Shown here: positions 28,790 to 37,663 of the stretch, in pieces
Position numbering within the stretch: the stretch's first letter is position 1
How the letters are laid out: each line of letters opens with the position of its first letter
NCBI GenBank assembly: GCA_039640495.1
Contig: CP046864.1
Span: 2,777,001-2,841,000, forward strand
DNA: 64,000 bases
Direction of reading: 5' to 3'
From: Rhodobacteraceae bacterium IMCC1335
GTDB lineage: Bacteria; Pseudomonadota; Alphaproteobacteria; Rhodobacterales; Rhodobacteraceae
The notes under the pieces: model-generated
The model's input: only the letters and a program-made list of their open reading frames with translations
Told to the model about the DNA's origin: nothing
Databases searched by the model: none
Program-made: the position numbers and the translations under genes

Positions 28790-29547
28790 ACGAATTGTTC
28801 TTGCAGCAAACGCTCATCCAGCCCGTGGCCAGGATCAAATAGCAACCGATGCTGCACATGCTCTTCAGAGGTGATATCGACGATCGCCACGTTGGAAATT
28901 GACGTGCTGTCAGCATCGGCCATAACGGGGCGTTTTTCTGGATCCAATACTTCAAATCGAACATGGGCTTTCTTGGGGAGCAACGCCCCGCGCCAGCGCC
29001 GCGGCCGAAACGCGTTCAGCGCCGTCATCGCCAAAACATCCGCGCCGATCGGCAAGATTGGACCATGCGCAGAATAATTATACGCGGTTGATCCGGCCGG
29101 CGTTGCCAAAAGCGCCCCATCACAGACCAATTCATCAATTCTAATCCGGCCATCCACCGAGATGCGCAATTTTGCCGCCTGAGGCCCAGCGCGCAGCAAT
29201 GAAACCTCATTAATAGCCAGAGCGATATGCTCTGCCCCCGCGCTATCTGTGGCTTGCATGCGCAACGGATTGATCGCGGTTTCTTCTGCCGCTGTGATAC
29301 GCGCCAGCAAATCGTCTTCTTGATAGGGGTTCATCAAAAACCCAACCGTGCCCCTGTTCATACCATAGACCGGCAAGCCAAACTTCTGCGATGCGTGAAG
29401 CGTTTGAAGCATAAACCCATCGCCGCCAAGCGCAACGATCACATCTGCTGCTTGCGGGGCGCAGTTGCCATAGCGTTCTACAAGCCTTTCAAATCCGGTT
29501 TGAGCCGCAATTGAAGAGCTGGATGTAAAGGCAATTCGGTGATCCAT
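28786..29547 (-). CDS. nadK: NAD kinase
   Basis: A 253-residue enzyme that phosphorylates NAD to NADP. The GGDG motif (VALGGDGFMLQT near residue 43) and the NE motif (INEVSL near 114) that hold ATP and NAD are present, as is the glycine-rich STAYNYSAHGP segment. Length fits short bacterial NAD kinases. The ATG at 29547 is preferred over 29571 because the family start MDHRIAF follows it directly. It ends against the amidase gene and is divergent from glyA. Confidence 0.93.
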   Translation of the reverse strand: MDHRIAFTSSSSIAAQTGFERLVERYGNCAPQAADVIVALGGDGFMLQTLHASQKFGLPVYGMNRGTVGFLMNPYQEDDLLARITAAEETAINPLRMQATDSAGAEHIALAINEVSLLRAGPQAAKLRISVDGRIRIDELVCDGALLATPAGSTAYNYSAHGPILPIGADVLAMTALNAFRPRRWRGALLPKKAHVRFEVLDPEKRPVMADADSTSISNVAIVDITSEEHVQHRLLFDPGHGLDERLLQEQFV

Positions 29548-29671
29548 TGACAGAATATCCCAAGCAAGCACGCAGCCTCATAACAAGCATACTGCGACAA
29601 AAAAGACCAGACATGGCGCGCAGAGTAAAAATAAGGTCGAATTGCGCACTTTCCGTTCTATATAAACTAAT

Positions 29672-29685
29672 CTAAGGAGCCTTAG
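29672..29685. promoter_or_regulatory. Palindrome upstream of glyA
   Basis: CTAAGG-AG-CCTTAG, a 6-bp inverted repeat with a 2-bp centre, lies 31 bp before the glyA start codon. It may be an operator; no regulator is identified. Confidence 0.35.
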
Positions 29686-29716
29686 ACCGTTTAATTCAAA
29701 TCTGGAGTGCGAAATC

Positions 29717-31012
29717 ATGAATGCGCCACAGCAACACCAAAACTTTTTTCAAGAAACGCTGGCTAGCCGCGACCCTGAGGTGTTTTCCTCAATTCGCTCA
29801 GAATTGGGCCGGCAACGCGATGAAATTGAACTGATCGCGTCAGAAAACATCGTCTCCGCTGCCGTCATGGAAGCGCAAGGCAGCATCATGACGAATAAAT
29901 ATGCAGAAGGCTATGCAGGCCGCAGGTATTATGGCGGGTGCCAATTCGTCGATATCGCAGAAAACCTTGCCATCGAGCGCGCGTGTGAATTATTCGCGTG
30001 CGATTTTGCCAATGTTCAGCCCAATTCGGGCAGCCAAGCCAATCAAGGGGTTTTTCAGGCCCTTTTGAAACCCGGAGATACCATCCTTGGCATGTCGCTA
30101 GACGCGGGTGGGCATTTGACCCATGGCGCGCGCCCAAATCAATCTGGAAAATGGTTCAACGCAGTGCAATATGGCGTGCGCGAGGATGATAACCGCATTG
30201 ATTATGATCAAGTGGAAGCACTTGCCAAAGAACATAAACCACAATTGCTGATCGCCGGTGGATCCGCGGTGCCGCGCCAAATAGATTTTGCACGGATGCG
30301 GGAAATTGCGGATATGGTCGGGGCTTATCTCCACGTGGATATGGCCCATTTTGCCGGTTTGGTGGCTGCGGGCGAGCATCCTTCGCCCTTCCCGCACGCG
30401 CATGTGGCCACAACAACAACCCATAAAACGCTGCGCGGGCCACGCGGCGGGATGATTTTAACCAATGATGAAGCGCTGGCCAAAAAATTTAACAGCGCGA
30501 TCTTCCCCGGGATCCAGGGCGGGCCCTTGATGCACGTAATCGCAGCCAAAGCCGTGGCCTTTGGCGAAGCCCTGCGCCCCGAATTCAAAACCTATATCCA
30601 GCAGGTGATTAAAAACGCACAAGCGATGTCGGATCAGCTGATCAAAGGGGGGCTTGATACCGTAACTCATGGCACGGATACGCATGTTCTATTGGTGGAT
30701 TTGCGGCCCAAAGGCGTGAAGGGAAATGCAACGGAAAAAGCTTTGGAGCGGGCGCATATCACCTGCAACAAAAATGGCGTGCCGTTTGATCCGGAAAAGC
30801 CAGCCATCACCTCAGGTATCCGTCTGGGATCGCCCGCGGCAACAACCCGCGGCTTTAAAGAGGCTGAATTCCGGCAAATCGCCGATTGGATCGTTGAAGT
30901 TGTTGACGGGCTTGCCGCCCATGGTGAAGAGGGCAATAGCGCAGTTGAAAACAAGGTCAAAGCGGAAGTGAAAGCGCTCTGCGCAGGGTTTCCCGTCTAT
31001 CAGAACCTGTAG
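29717..31012 (+). CDS. glyA: Serine hydroxymethyltransferase
   Basis: A 431-residue PLP enzyme that interconverts serine and glycine and charges tetrahydrofolate with one-carbon units. Lys237 in [14 protein letters not shown] is the PLP lysine. The N-terminal IASENIVS and the HLTHG segment near 133-137 are family landmarks. The ATG at 29717 has GGAG 9 nt upstream. It stands alone, followed by a strong hairpin. It links to the one-carbon routes suggested by fghA and the MttB-like gene, although these are not co-located. Confidence 0.97.
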   Translation: MNAPQQHQNFFQETLASRDPEVFSSIRSELGRQRDEIELIASENIVSAAVMEAQGSIMTNKYAEGYAGRRYYGGCQFVDIAENLAIERACELFACDFANVQPNSGSQANQGVFQALLKPGDTILGMSLDAGGHLTHGARPNQSGKWFNAVQYGVREDDNRIDYDQVEALAKEHKPQLLIAGGSAVPRQIDFARMREIADMVGAYLHVDMAHFAGLVAAGEHPSPFPHAHVATTTTHKTLRGPRGGMILTNDEALAKKFNSAIFPGIQGGPLMHVIAAKAVAFGEALRPEFKTYIQQVIKNAQAMSDQLIKGGLDTVTHGTDTHVLLVDLRPKGVKGNATEKALERAHITCNKNGVPFDPEKPAITSGIRLGSPAATTRGFKEAEFRQIADWIVEVVDGLAAHGEEGNSAVENKVKAEVKALCAGFPVYQNL

Positions 31013-31044
31013 GCACAGCCGCATAAAAAAGGCTAAGAATTTTT

Positions 31045-31072
31045 CGGGCGGGCGTTGGAAAACGTCCGCCCG
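31045..31072 (+). terminator. Hairpin after glyA
   Basis: A 10-bp GC-rich stem (CGGGCGGGCG pairing with CGTCCGCCCG, one G-T pair) with an 8-nt loop starts 32 bp after the glyA stop. There is no T run after it, so it is either a weak terminator or a structure protecting the 3' end. Confidence 0.5.
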
Positions 31073-31089
31073 AAGCTGTTTACAAGGAT

Positions 31090-31211
31090 CTATTTGAAGT
31101 CAGTGCGGCCTTCAGCGTTGCAGCTATAATCTGGAGCTGCCACCATAAAGGCGGCCAATTCATTCGCCTGATCGGGGCCAAATCATAGGCGTTTTGCGGC
31201 CCTCGGAACAT
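31090..31211 (-). pseudogene. C-terminal remnant of a 5'-nucleotidase gene
   Basis: About 40 codons ending in a TAG at 31090-31092. Read with one frameshift, the product runs NAYD then FGPDQANELAAFMVAA and ends EGRTDFK. The NAYDFGPD stretch and the closing GR motif resemble the C-terminus of UshA-type 5'-nucleotidases. The N-terminal part of such a gene lies on the same strand at 32479-32854, so both are read as ends of one gene. The assignment of this fragment rests on memory of the family's C-terminus and is less certain than that of the N-terminal part. Confidence 0.5.
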
Positions 31212-31434
31212 TTACTATTATTTGACCACCTATCTTCATGCCTAAAAAATGTATGATAGTAGCCAATACAATTATTGGCATAATAATCAAATTTATCCCC
31301 TAAACGAGAATAAGAAATTTAATTAAAATTATTCCCGACTGCAGATACCACTTTAGAAAGTTCATCAACATATTTCTTGGCCGTGTTACACTGATATGTT
31401 AACGGGCCGAGCCTGCCCCTACCCTTAGATTTGC
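31212..31434. other. AT-rich segment between the nucleotidase remnant and the IS remnant
   Basis: The segment is clearly richer in A+T than its surroundings. On the minus strand a short run, CNTAKKYVDELSKVVSAVG, followed by a stop at 31319-31321, looks like the C-terminus of some unidentified protein. It is probably part of the rearrangement debris. Confidence 0.4.
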
Positions 31435-32413
31435 TCAAGCGACGACGTCGAACTTGGCGCGGCCAAGTCCGGTCATTTTGTTGAGGATGTGGGTGCAGAT
31501 CTTGGCTTCTGTCTTTTGGTTTGGAAAACTGCACGCTTTCAGTTTAGGGCCGATGACCATCTTCCAGCGGCCCTTTTGCGTTTCTGCGCGGCTGCGCTGA
31601 TTATATCCGCGGCTTACCTGCGAGGCCATCCTCCCGCCAGTGCATATTGCGCAAAATGCGCTGGTGGCGAAGGGTTGGATTACTCGCAGCTTCGGCGCTG
31701 AGAACTACGGCTTTTGGCGGCGGAATAGTGATCTCGACATCAACCCCAAAAAGCTTGACGAGCAGCTCGCTGGTGGGGTCGCCGTCATAGGCCTCATCAA
31801 CAATAAAGTGGCTCACATCCCCGTCAATCTGATCCAGAAGCTCTGGTAAAGCAGTCGGATCAGCCACACCATCACTGGTCAAATCTGAACACACGATCTC
31901 GCCCGTGACAAGATAGAGCCCAAGATGCGACTTGCGCCATGATTTGCGTTTGGCTTTTGTTTTATACTTGCTTTGCAGCCACTCGCCTTAACCAAATATC
32001 TTCAGGCCAGCACTGTCTATCACAAGTTGGATCGGGCCAGCCTTGTCGGAAGGTGATTTCAGTGGCAAATCCAGTCCAAAAACTCGGCGCGAAAAGGTCG
32101 GGAAATCAGGCGCACGAATATCCACCCCATGAGCCTGAAGAGGCTGCGTACAAAGCTTTCAGTTTGGCGCAGCGGTGGCTTGTAAACCATGCCAAATGTC
32201 AAACAAACCGCGATTGCCAGATCAGAATAAGTCGGCTGACCACCCCTTATCTTGCGGCGCTCTGCGCGCCACAAAGCCTCCACCTGCGAACCTCAGCCAG
32301 ACCGTCATATCCCCGCGCTGACGCAGGCTTTCATTATAGACAGCCCAGTTGCTGATCCTATACCGCTTCTTCTCGAACTTGTGACGACGGGCGTCGTTGA
32401 ATTTATACGGCAT
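31435..32413 (-). pseudogene. Decayed IS5-family transposase
   Basis: An almost full-length transposase of the IS5 type can be read, but only by switching frames. The start MPYKFNDARRHKFEKKRYR, RGGQPTYSDLAIAVCLT and DSAGLKIFG come in different frames; a TAA replaces the codon after KIFG; SDLTSDGVADPTALPELL follows; another shift comes before YNQRSRAETQKGRWK. The DDE residues are still visible (Asp in VIDSAG, Asp in the AYDG region, Glu in RAET). At least three frameshifts and one nonsense codon make it inactive. Clear terminal inverted repeats were not identified. It sits inside the remains of a 5'-nucleotidase gene. Confidence 0.85.
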
Positions 32414-32478
32414 CCACGATATCCGATAAATTAGGAAAGCCGCATCCTAACAGTAAGGCGGGGATCCGTGCAGCAAGG

Positions 32479-32854
32479 CCTTTCTGGGGCGTTATCAAAT
32501 TCATGATTGCTCAGGCTCATGCCATCATATCTCTGCTTATTCATCAGCTCGGCCGCCAATTTACCCTTGAAATTGGTACAAAACAAACTCCCTAGCAACT
32601 GATCATCCCCGTCAACCAAAATGCTGTTTTGCGCCCGCGCGCGCCTCGGCAATGGCGTTCACCAAACGCGCCGAGCCTCCAAAACATTTTCCCTCGCGGT
32701 TATCTTCAGCGCTGCAACCGCCCTGATATTCACTAATCGGCTCAAAACACACGTGAAAATCATTGGTGTGCAACACGGTCAGGCTGAAATCTGCCTGCGC
32801 GGGCCCGCGCCATAAACTGCATAGGCCCAATAGTATAATAAATCTATGGAACAT
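32479..32854 (-). pseudogene. N-terminal remnant of a 5'-nucleotidase (UshA-type) gene
   Basis: About 125 codons of a periplasmic metallophosphatase. The ATG at 32854 has GGAGAG upstream and is followed by a signal peptide (FHRFIILLGLC). Metal-binding motifs are visible: LHTNDFH, then VDGDDQ (normally GGDQ) and SNHEFD. A frameshift lies near 32640 within ARAGAK. Similarity stops after NHEFDNAPE, about 66 bp before the transposase remnant, so the gene is truncated. The intact enzyme would release nucleosides from extracellular nucleotides. Confidence 0.8.
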
Positions 32855-32986
32855 CGGAATTATCTCTCCTATGAAAGGCGCAGAGATCACGGATAGGCCA
32901 TCAATTTCAATTGAAAATGCATCGCTGCTGGCGTGAGGCTCGCATGAATGGGCCTCAAAAACAGATAGAACGGAATAAGATTTGAA

Positions 32987-33325
32987 ATGATCATTTATAA
33001 GCTTTTAAGGATCACAGAATGGCAACAGCTCGAGGTTGAAAAAGAAACCCTTGGCGCCCCGATCGATCTGCTGGATGGCTATATTCACTTCTCAACAAAA
33101 GATCAGGTGAAAGAGACTGCATCAAAGCATTTTGCCGGCGTAACCCCATTACAGCTTTTGGCCTGCGACAGCGCGGCAATGAGCAGCGATTTAAAATGGG
33201 AACCCTCGCGCGGGGGGGCGCTTTTCCCGCATCTTTATCGGGCTCTTTCCTTGAAAGATGTGCTCTGGCACCAAGAAATCGATTTCAAAGATGGGTTGCA
33301 TAGATTTCCGGAGCCGTTGGAATGA
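32987..33325 (+). CDS. DUF952 family protein
   Basis: A 112-residue protein of the DUF952 family, recognised by [13 protein letters not shown] and the [17 protein letters not shown] segment. Structures of this family resemble ADP-ribosyltransferase-like folds, but the function is unknown. Its last codon overlaps the pyrD start by 4 nt (ATGA), so the two are translationally coupled, a neighbourhood repeated in many alphaproteobacteria. Confidence 0.85.
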   Translation: MIIYKLLRITEWQQLEVEKETLGAPIDLLDGYIHFSTKDQVKETASKHFAGVTPLQLLACDSAAMSSDLKWEPSRGGALFPHLYRALSLKDVLWHQEIDFKDGLHRFPEPLE

Positions 33326-34380
33326 AAAAGTTAGAACAGCTGGGCTTGAAGGTTTTACAAAGCCTAGATCCAGAACGGGCGCATAATCTGGCAATCAAAG
33401 CCCTGCAAATGGGGCTTGTTCCAAAACCGCGCTCGCGCAGTTTTCCGCGCCTGAACGCGCAGCTGGCCGGGCTGGCGTTGCCAAATCCGATAGGCTTGGC
33501 CGCCGGGTTTGATAAAAACGCGCAGGCGCTGAATGGTTTGGCGGCCTGCGGCTTTGGGTTTATCGAAGTCGGCGCGGCCACCCCGGTGGCGCAACCGGGC
33601 AACCCCAAGCCCCGATTGTTTCGCCTGCCCAGCGATCGCGCGGTGATTAACCGCTTCGGATTTAACAATGATGGCATGGCGCAAATCGCGCTGCGACTGC
33701 AAAAACGCCCGAAACACCCTGCCATTGGGCTTAATCTTGGCGCGAATAAAGACAGCCATGACCGCGCGGCCGATTTTGGCAGGGTCTTGCGCCATTGCGC
33801 AGCCCATCTTGATTTTGCAACCATCAATGTCAGCAGCCCAAACACCGAAAAACTGCGTGATTTACAAGGCAAAGCGGCGCTATCAGCCTTGATCGCAGGC
33901 GTAATGCAGATTCGCGATGATTTAAAAAAACCCATTCCAATCTTTTTGAAAATAGCCCCAGATCTAGACCCTGCCAGCCTTGAAGATATCGCAGAGGTGG
34001 TGCTTTTGCACGGGATAGACGCGGTGATTGCCACCAACACAACGTTAGACCGCAACAGGTTAAACGACCCCCATAAAGATCAAAAAGGGGGACTGTCTGG
34101 CGCGCCGCTATTTGAAAAATCCACGCGTATTCTTGCACAACTTTCCAATTTACTCGGTGAAAAAATACCGCTGATCGGCGTTGGTGGGGTAAGCAATGCG
34201 CTACACGCCTATGAAAAAATTCTGGCTGGTGCCAGCGCGGTTCAATTATATACGGCGCTGGCCTATCAAGGGCTTAGCTTGGTGCCAAATTTGAACGAAG
34301 GTTTGGATGCGTTGCTAAAAAAGAATGGCTTTTCCTCGATCGATCAAGCGGTGGGCACCGGACGTGGGCGCTGGTTGTAA
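33322..34380 (+). CDS. pyrD: Dihydroorotate dehydrogenase (quinone), class 2
   Basis: A 352-residue membrane-associated FMN enzyme oxidising dihydroorotate to orotate in pyrimidine synthesis, passing electrons to quinone. The N-terminal helical extension (about 40 residues) marks class 2. FMN contacts include AAGFDKNA, and the catalytic serine is in [12 protein letters not shown] near residue 173. GVGGVSNA near the C-terminus holds the phosphate. Coupled to the DUF952 gene by a 4-nt overlap and convergent with a MATE exporter gene 5 bp away. Confidence 0.95.
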   Translation: MKKLEQLGLKVLQSLDPERAHNLAIKALQMGLVPKPRSRSFPRLNAQLAGLALPNPIGLAAGFDKNAQALNGLAACGFGFIEVGAATPVAQPGNPKPRLFRLPSDRAVINRFGFNNDGMAQIALRLQKRPKHPAIGLNLGANKDSHDRAADFGRVLRHCAAHLDFATINVSSPNTEKLRDLQGKAALSALIAGVMQIRDDLKKPIPIFLKIAPDLDPASLEDIAEVVLLHGIDAVIATNTTLDRNRLNDPHKDQKGGLSGAPLFEKSTRILAQLSNLLGEKIPLIGVGGVSNALHAYEKILAGASAVQLYTALAYQGLSLVPNLNEGLDALLKKNGFSSIDQAVGTGRGRWL

Positions 34381-34385
34381 ACCGG

Positions 34386-35687
34386 CTAGGTAAACCGCGC
34401 CTCCAACGCAGGATAGCGCCATGCCAAGCTACAAGCGCGGATCAAAAAGGAAATCAGCAAGGCCCCCCAAAGCCCAGAAAGACCAAAAGTTGGGACCAAA
34501 AGCACCACCGCAAGCGCATAAACAGATAAACTGACCGCCATCATATTTCGCATATCACGGCTGGCTGTCGCCCCAACGAATATCCCATCCAGCATAAAGG
34601 CCGGCATTCCCAAAAACGGGGCCAAATACAAAAATGGCAGATAATGCAGCGCGGTAGTTTGCACATCGCTGGATTTTGTCATCACGGCGATTGCCCAAGG
34701 CCCAAACAAAATAACAAGACCGCATAATAATGCAGCCAACCCGAAAGCCCAATAGCTGGTGATCAAAGCGCTTCGCCGAAACGCGCTGCGATTGCGCGCC
34801 CCAAAGGCCTGCCCCACCAAGGTTTCAGCAGCAAAGGCAAACCCATCCAACGCAAAGAAACTTATCAATAATAACTGTTTCAAAACTTGTGTCGCCGCCA
34901 GCGCCACATCATCAAAGCGCGCGGCAACCATCAGAAACGATACAAAAATACCCTGCAACATCAGCGTGCGCAGTAAAATATCTCGGTTGACAGAAAACAT
35001 CTTCCAAAGCAGAGCTTTATCAAAAATGCGGGCCCACTCTCTCCAATATGGGGTGGCCCAAAGCGCCCGACACATCCAAAGCGCCAATATAAACCCGCTG
35101 AGTTCGGCAAGAAAGCTCGCCCATGCAACACCAATAACGGCCCAGTTCAAACCGAGTACGAACCAAAGGTCCAATACGATATTCACGCCATTCATCCAGA
35201 TTTGCAACGCTAACACATGCCGGGTTCGCTCCTGCGCGATCAACCATCCCGTAATACCAAAAATCGCAATCGCCGCGGGCGCGCTGAGAATTCGGATCTG
35301 CATATAGGCAGAGGCATCACTTTCCACAGCATGCGAGGCCGGCGATACCAAAAGCGCGCCATAAAATAGCGGCCCCTGCAATAAGATAAGCGCCAAACCG
35401 GCCAAGAATCCGATCATGACAACGCGGCTTAAAATCGCGCCCAGCTCATCAAGCTGTTCAGCGCCCAGCGCCTGCGCTGCAAGCCCCGTTGTGCCCATGC
35501 GCAAAAATCCAAAAACCCAAAAAATCGTGGTAATGATCAAACTGCCCATACCCACGGCAGCAAGCGGTATCGGCGATGCAATTTGCCCAACAACCGCCGT
35601 GTCAACCACGCCAAGCAAGGGAACCGTTATATTCGCCAGTAAAATCGGAAAGGCAATTTTTAGAACACGGGCATGCGAAATAATCAT
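34386..35687 (-). CDS. MATE-family efflux transporter (DinF-like)
   Basis: A 433-residue polytopic inner-membrane protein with about 12 membrane segments in two homologous halves. PLLGVVDTAVVGQI near residue 22 and the FALDGFAFAAETLVGQAFG segment are typical of DinF-type MATE proteins, which export cationic or organic compounds using Na+ or H+. The start codon overlaps the stop of the upstream thioesterase by one base (TAATG), so it is the third gene of a thioesterase-thioesterase-MATE operon. Substrate unknown. Confidence 0.9.
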   Translation of the reverse strand: MIISHARVLKIAFPILLANITVPLLGVVDTAVVGQIASPIPLAAVGMGSLIITTIFWVFGFLRMGTTGLAAQALGAEQLDELGAILSRVVMIGFLAGLALILLQGPLFYGALLVSPASHAVESDASAYMQIRILSAPAAIAIFGITGWLIAQERTRHVLALQIWMNGVNIVLDLWFVLGLNWAVIGVAWASFLAELSGFILALWMCRALWATPYWREWARIFDKALLWKMFSVNRDILLRTLMLQGIFVSFLMVAARFDDVALAATQVLKQLLLISFFALDGFAFAAETLVGQAFGARNRSAFRRSALITSYWAFGLAALLCGLVILFGPWAIAVMTKSSDVQTTALHYLPFLYLAPFLGMPAFMLDGIFVGATASRDMRNMMAVSLSVYALAVVLLVPTFGLSGLWGALLISFLIRACSLAWRYPALEARFT

Positions 35688-36226
35688 TATTTTGGGGCGC
35701 CTGAAGGATCCTGCAAAGGCAATTCCGGCATCAGGAAATGCCCCGTTGCCTGCGCAAAAATGCGCGATCGGTTATCTTGCCAAGCCTCGACAAAAACCGA
35801 GGCATAGCGCCGCCCCGACCGATTGACCCGCGCGCGCGCATAGGCATCGCGCGGCAAGCCAGAGCGCAAGTAATCAACCGAAAAATCAATTGTTTTGGGC
35901 AGGGCGATGGCGGCTGTTTCTAGGTTTGCGACATCGCGATCAGGGGCCGTTTCTATATCCTGCCACACCGCCGCCCAGCTTAATTCAATAATTGCTGCAA
36001 TTTCCAAAAACGCCGCCGTTGCACCACCGTGAAGCGCGGGCAAGGCGGGATTGCCGATCATCATCTCTTGAAACGGCATCACAGCCGTAAGCTCATCCCC
36101 GCGGCGATCAAAATGAACCCCCATGAACTGAATATAGGGCACCGAGGCGACCAATGAGGCCAAAGCCTCATCACGGCGCTTTTTGATCACTTGAACAGGC
36201 TCTGGTTTCGGGCTCATCACTTTCAT
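35687..36226 (-). CDS. PaaI-type hotdog thioesterase
   Basis: A 179-residue hotdog-fold protein. The ALHGGATAAFLEIAA segment is the PaaI-type helix that carries the catalytic region, and VDYLRSGLPRDAYARA is the following strand pair. It should hydrolyse acyl-CoA thioesters. The start overlaps the stop of the upstream thioesterase gene (ATGA), and its stop overlaps the MATE start. Two thioesterases in tandem next to a beta-oxidation cluster suggest CoA recycling. Confidence 0.85.
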   Translation of the reverse strand: MKVMSPKPEPVQVIKKRRDEALASLVASVPYIQFMGVHFDRRGDELTAVMPFQEMMIGNPALPALHGGATAAFLEIAAIIELSWAAVWQDIETAPDRDVANLETAAIALPKTIDFSVDYLRSGLPRDAYARARVNRSGRRYASVFVEAWQDNRSRIFAQATGHFLMPELPLQDPSGAPK

Positions 36227-36627
36227 GCTCCGTTCACGAAGGCCCCAGAGGCCATGGCAACCGGCTTTTCCGCATTTTCATCAAGCGCCACAGCGCGCAC
36301 AAACGCCACGCTGCGGGTCACGTTGTAACAGGTGGCAATCGCTCTGATCGTTTGATGTGGCATTGCAGGGCGCATGTAATCAACCCGCAAATCGATGGTC
36401 GCTGTAAGACCGCGTTGATCAGGATGGCTTAACACCGCCGCCCCGCAACAGCTGTCGAGCAAGGCAAAAACGGCCCCACCATGGATCACCCGAGTCTGTG
36501 GATCACCAATGAAATTTTCATTATAATCCATGCGCATCTCGGCCTCACCTTCGCCGATGCTTTCAAACCTCATCCCCAAAGCTTTTGCATGCGGGATTGC
36601 CTCCATGAAACGTTGGGCCTGTGCCAT
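36223..36627 (-). CDS. PaaI-type hotdog thioesterase
   Basis: A 134-residue hotdog-fold thioesterase. IGDPQTRVIHGGAVFALLDS holds the Asp/His-Gly-Gly region of the PaaI family, and LRVDYMRPA follows as expected. The ATG at 36627 has GGTGG upstream; TTG or GTG codons up to 36642 with GGAGT are alternatives. First gene of the thioesterase-thioesterase-MATE operon, divergent from the MerR genes of the beta-oxidation cluster. Confidence 0.85.
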   Translation of the reverse strand: MAQAQRFMEAIPHAKALGMRFESIGEGEAEMRMDYNENFIGDPQTRVIHGGAVFALLDSCCGAAVLSHPDQRGLTATIDLRVDYMRPAMPHQTIRAIATCYNVTRSVAFVRAVALDENAEKPVAMASGAFVNGA

Positions 36628-36768
36628 TTTATTCACCACCAAAGCTTACTCCACTTAGGTTTTTTATCTTCTCGCTTTAAATATGACTTAGAACGTGAAA
36701 AAATCGCAAGGGCAATGGTTGTTCTGCGCAAAGGGACGCTCTATCTGATGGACAACAGGAGGGTAAAG

Positions 36769-37149
36769 ATGACCGAGCCGAGGTTATCCTTTAAAGAGAT
36801 GTGCGCCAAGTTTGAGGTGACACCAAGAACCCTGCGCTATTATGAGTATATCGAGCTTCTGCAGCCAGAACGCGAGGGACGATCTCGGTTTTATGGGGCG
36901 CGGGAATTGGCGCGGATGACCCTTATCATGCGCGCCCGTAAGTTTGGCTTCCAACTTGAGGAAGCCCGCCAATGGCTGGAAATTTATGAACAAGCGGGCA
37001 CGCAAACCCAGTTAAAAGTGTTTGTCGATATGGCAGATCGCAAATTGCTTGAGCTACAAGACCAAGAACAACAGCTTAAGCAAACCATCAAAGACTTGAA
37101 AGGATTGCGCCAGCAAACCCTGAAAGAGATGAACAAGTTTTCCAAATAA
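36769..37149 (+). CDS. MerR-family regulator
   Basis: A 126-residue MerR-type regulator. The winged helix covers residues 1-70 (VTPRTLRYYEYIELLQPERE, SRFYGARELAR) and a long dimerisation helix fills the rest (about 80-120). No metal-binding cysteines are seen in the C-terminus, which fits regulators of acyl-CoA catabolism. The ATG at 36769 has GGAGGG 7 nt upstream, a strong site; the frame upstream is open to 36481 but overlaps the thioesterase gene. It is 88 bp before a second MerR gene of similar design. Confidence 0.88.
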   Translation: MTEPRLSFKEMCAKFEVTPRTLRYYEYIELLQPEREGRSRFYGARELARMTLIMRARKFGFQLEEARQWLEIYEQAGTQTQLKVFVDMADRKLLELQDQEQQLKQTIKDLKGLRQQTLKEMNKFSK

Positions 37150-37151
37150 AT

Positions 37152-37181
37152 GACGTGACGTCTACATTACGTTTACGTCAA
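37152..37181. promoter_or_regulatory. LiuR-like MerR operator
   Basis: TTACGTTTACGTCAA at 37167-37181 is close to the TTTACGTAAACGTAAA-type palindrome bound by LiuR-family MerR regulators of branched-chain and fatty-acid breakdown. A further GACGTGACGTC element lies at 37152-37162. Both sit between the two MerR genes, upstream of the second MerR gene and the acyl-CoA dehydrogenases. Confidence 0.6.
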
Positions 37182-37237
37182 CTTTCTGCTACGCTGTCTT
37201 TACCCAACAAGATTTCCATTACGGACAGGCCGCATCT

Positions 37238-37645
37238 ATGGACGAAACCCACATGACAATTGGCAAAATGTGTGAAACATTTGGGGTTAGCGCAAGAACG
37301 CTTCGCTTCTATGAAACGAAAAAGCTGCTTTTTCCAATTCGCCAGGGCCAAAAACGCCTGTTCACCAGAAGAGACCGCGCAAGGCTGAAACTGATTTTAA
37401 AAGGCAAGCGCTTTGGCTTCTCGTTGGAAGAAATCCGCCAATTGCTTGATCTGTATAAATCGGATCAAGATCCGCAGATCCAAATCAAACAAGCCCATGA
37501 GCGCGCAGAGCGCCAACTCAAGGCACTCGAAGCTAAAAAACAAGAATTAGACGAAATCATTGAAGATCTTCGCAGCCAGCTCGCTTGGGGCAAGAATCTT
37601 TTATCCACACGCCCCCCCTTTAAAGCCAACCATCCGCCATTTTGA
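37238..37645 (+). CDS. MerR-family regulator, LiuR-like
   Basis: A 135-residue MerR-type regulator with its winged helix at residues 5-75 (VSARTLRFYETKKLLFP, RLFTRRDRARL) and a charged coiled-coil helix at about 80-120. It is 18 bp before the first acyl-CoA dehydrogenase gene and just after an operator-like palindrome, so it very probably controls this cluster. It resembles the other MerR protein in the DNA-binding part (FGFSLEEIRQ versus FGFQLEEARQ), suggesting a duplication. The inducer is likely an acyl-CoA. Confidence 0.88.
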   Translation: MDETHMTIGKMCETFGVSARTLRFYETKKLLFPIRQGQKRLFTRRDRARLKLILKGKRFGFSLEEIRQLLDLYKSDQDPQIQIKQAHERAERQLKALEAKKQELDEIIEDLRSQLAWGKNLLSTRPPFKANHPPF

Positions 37646-37663
37646 TCAGTAAAAGGTGTTTTC

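Noticed and set aside
31435..32413. Active insertion sequence
   Set aside because: At least three frameshifts and one stop codon interrupt the transposase, and I could not identify terminal inverted repeats.
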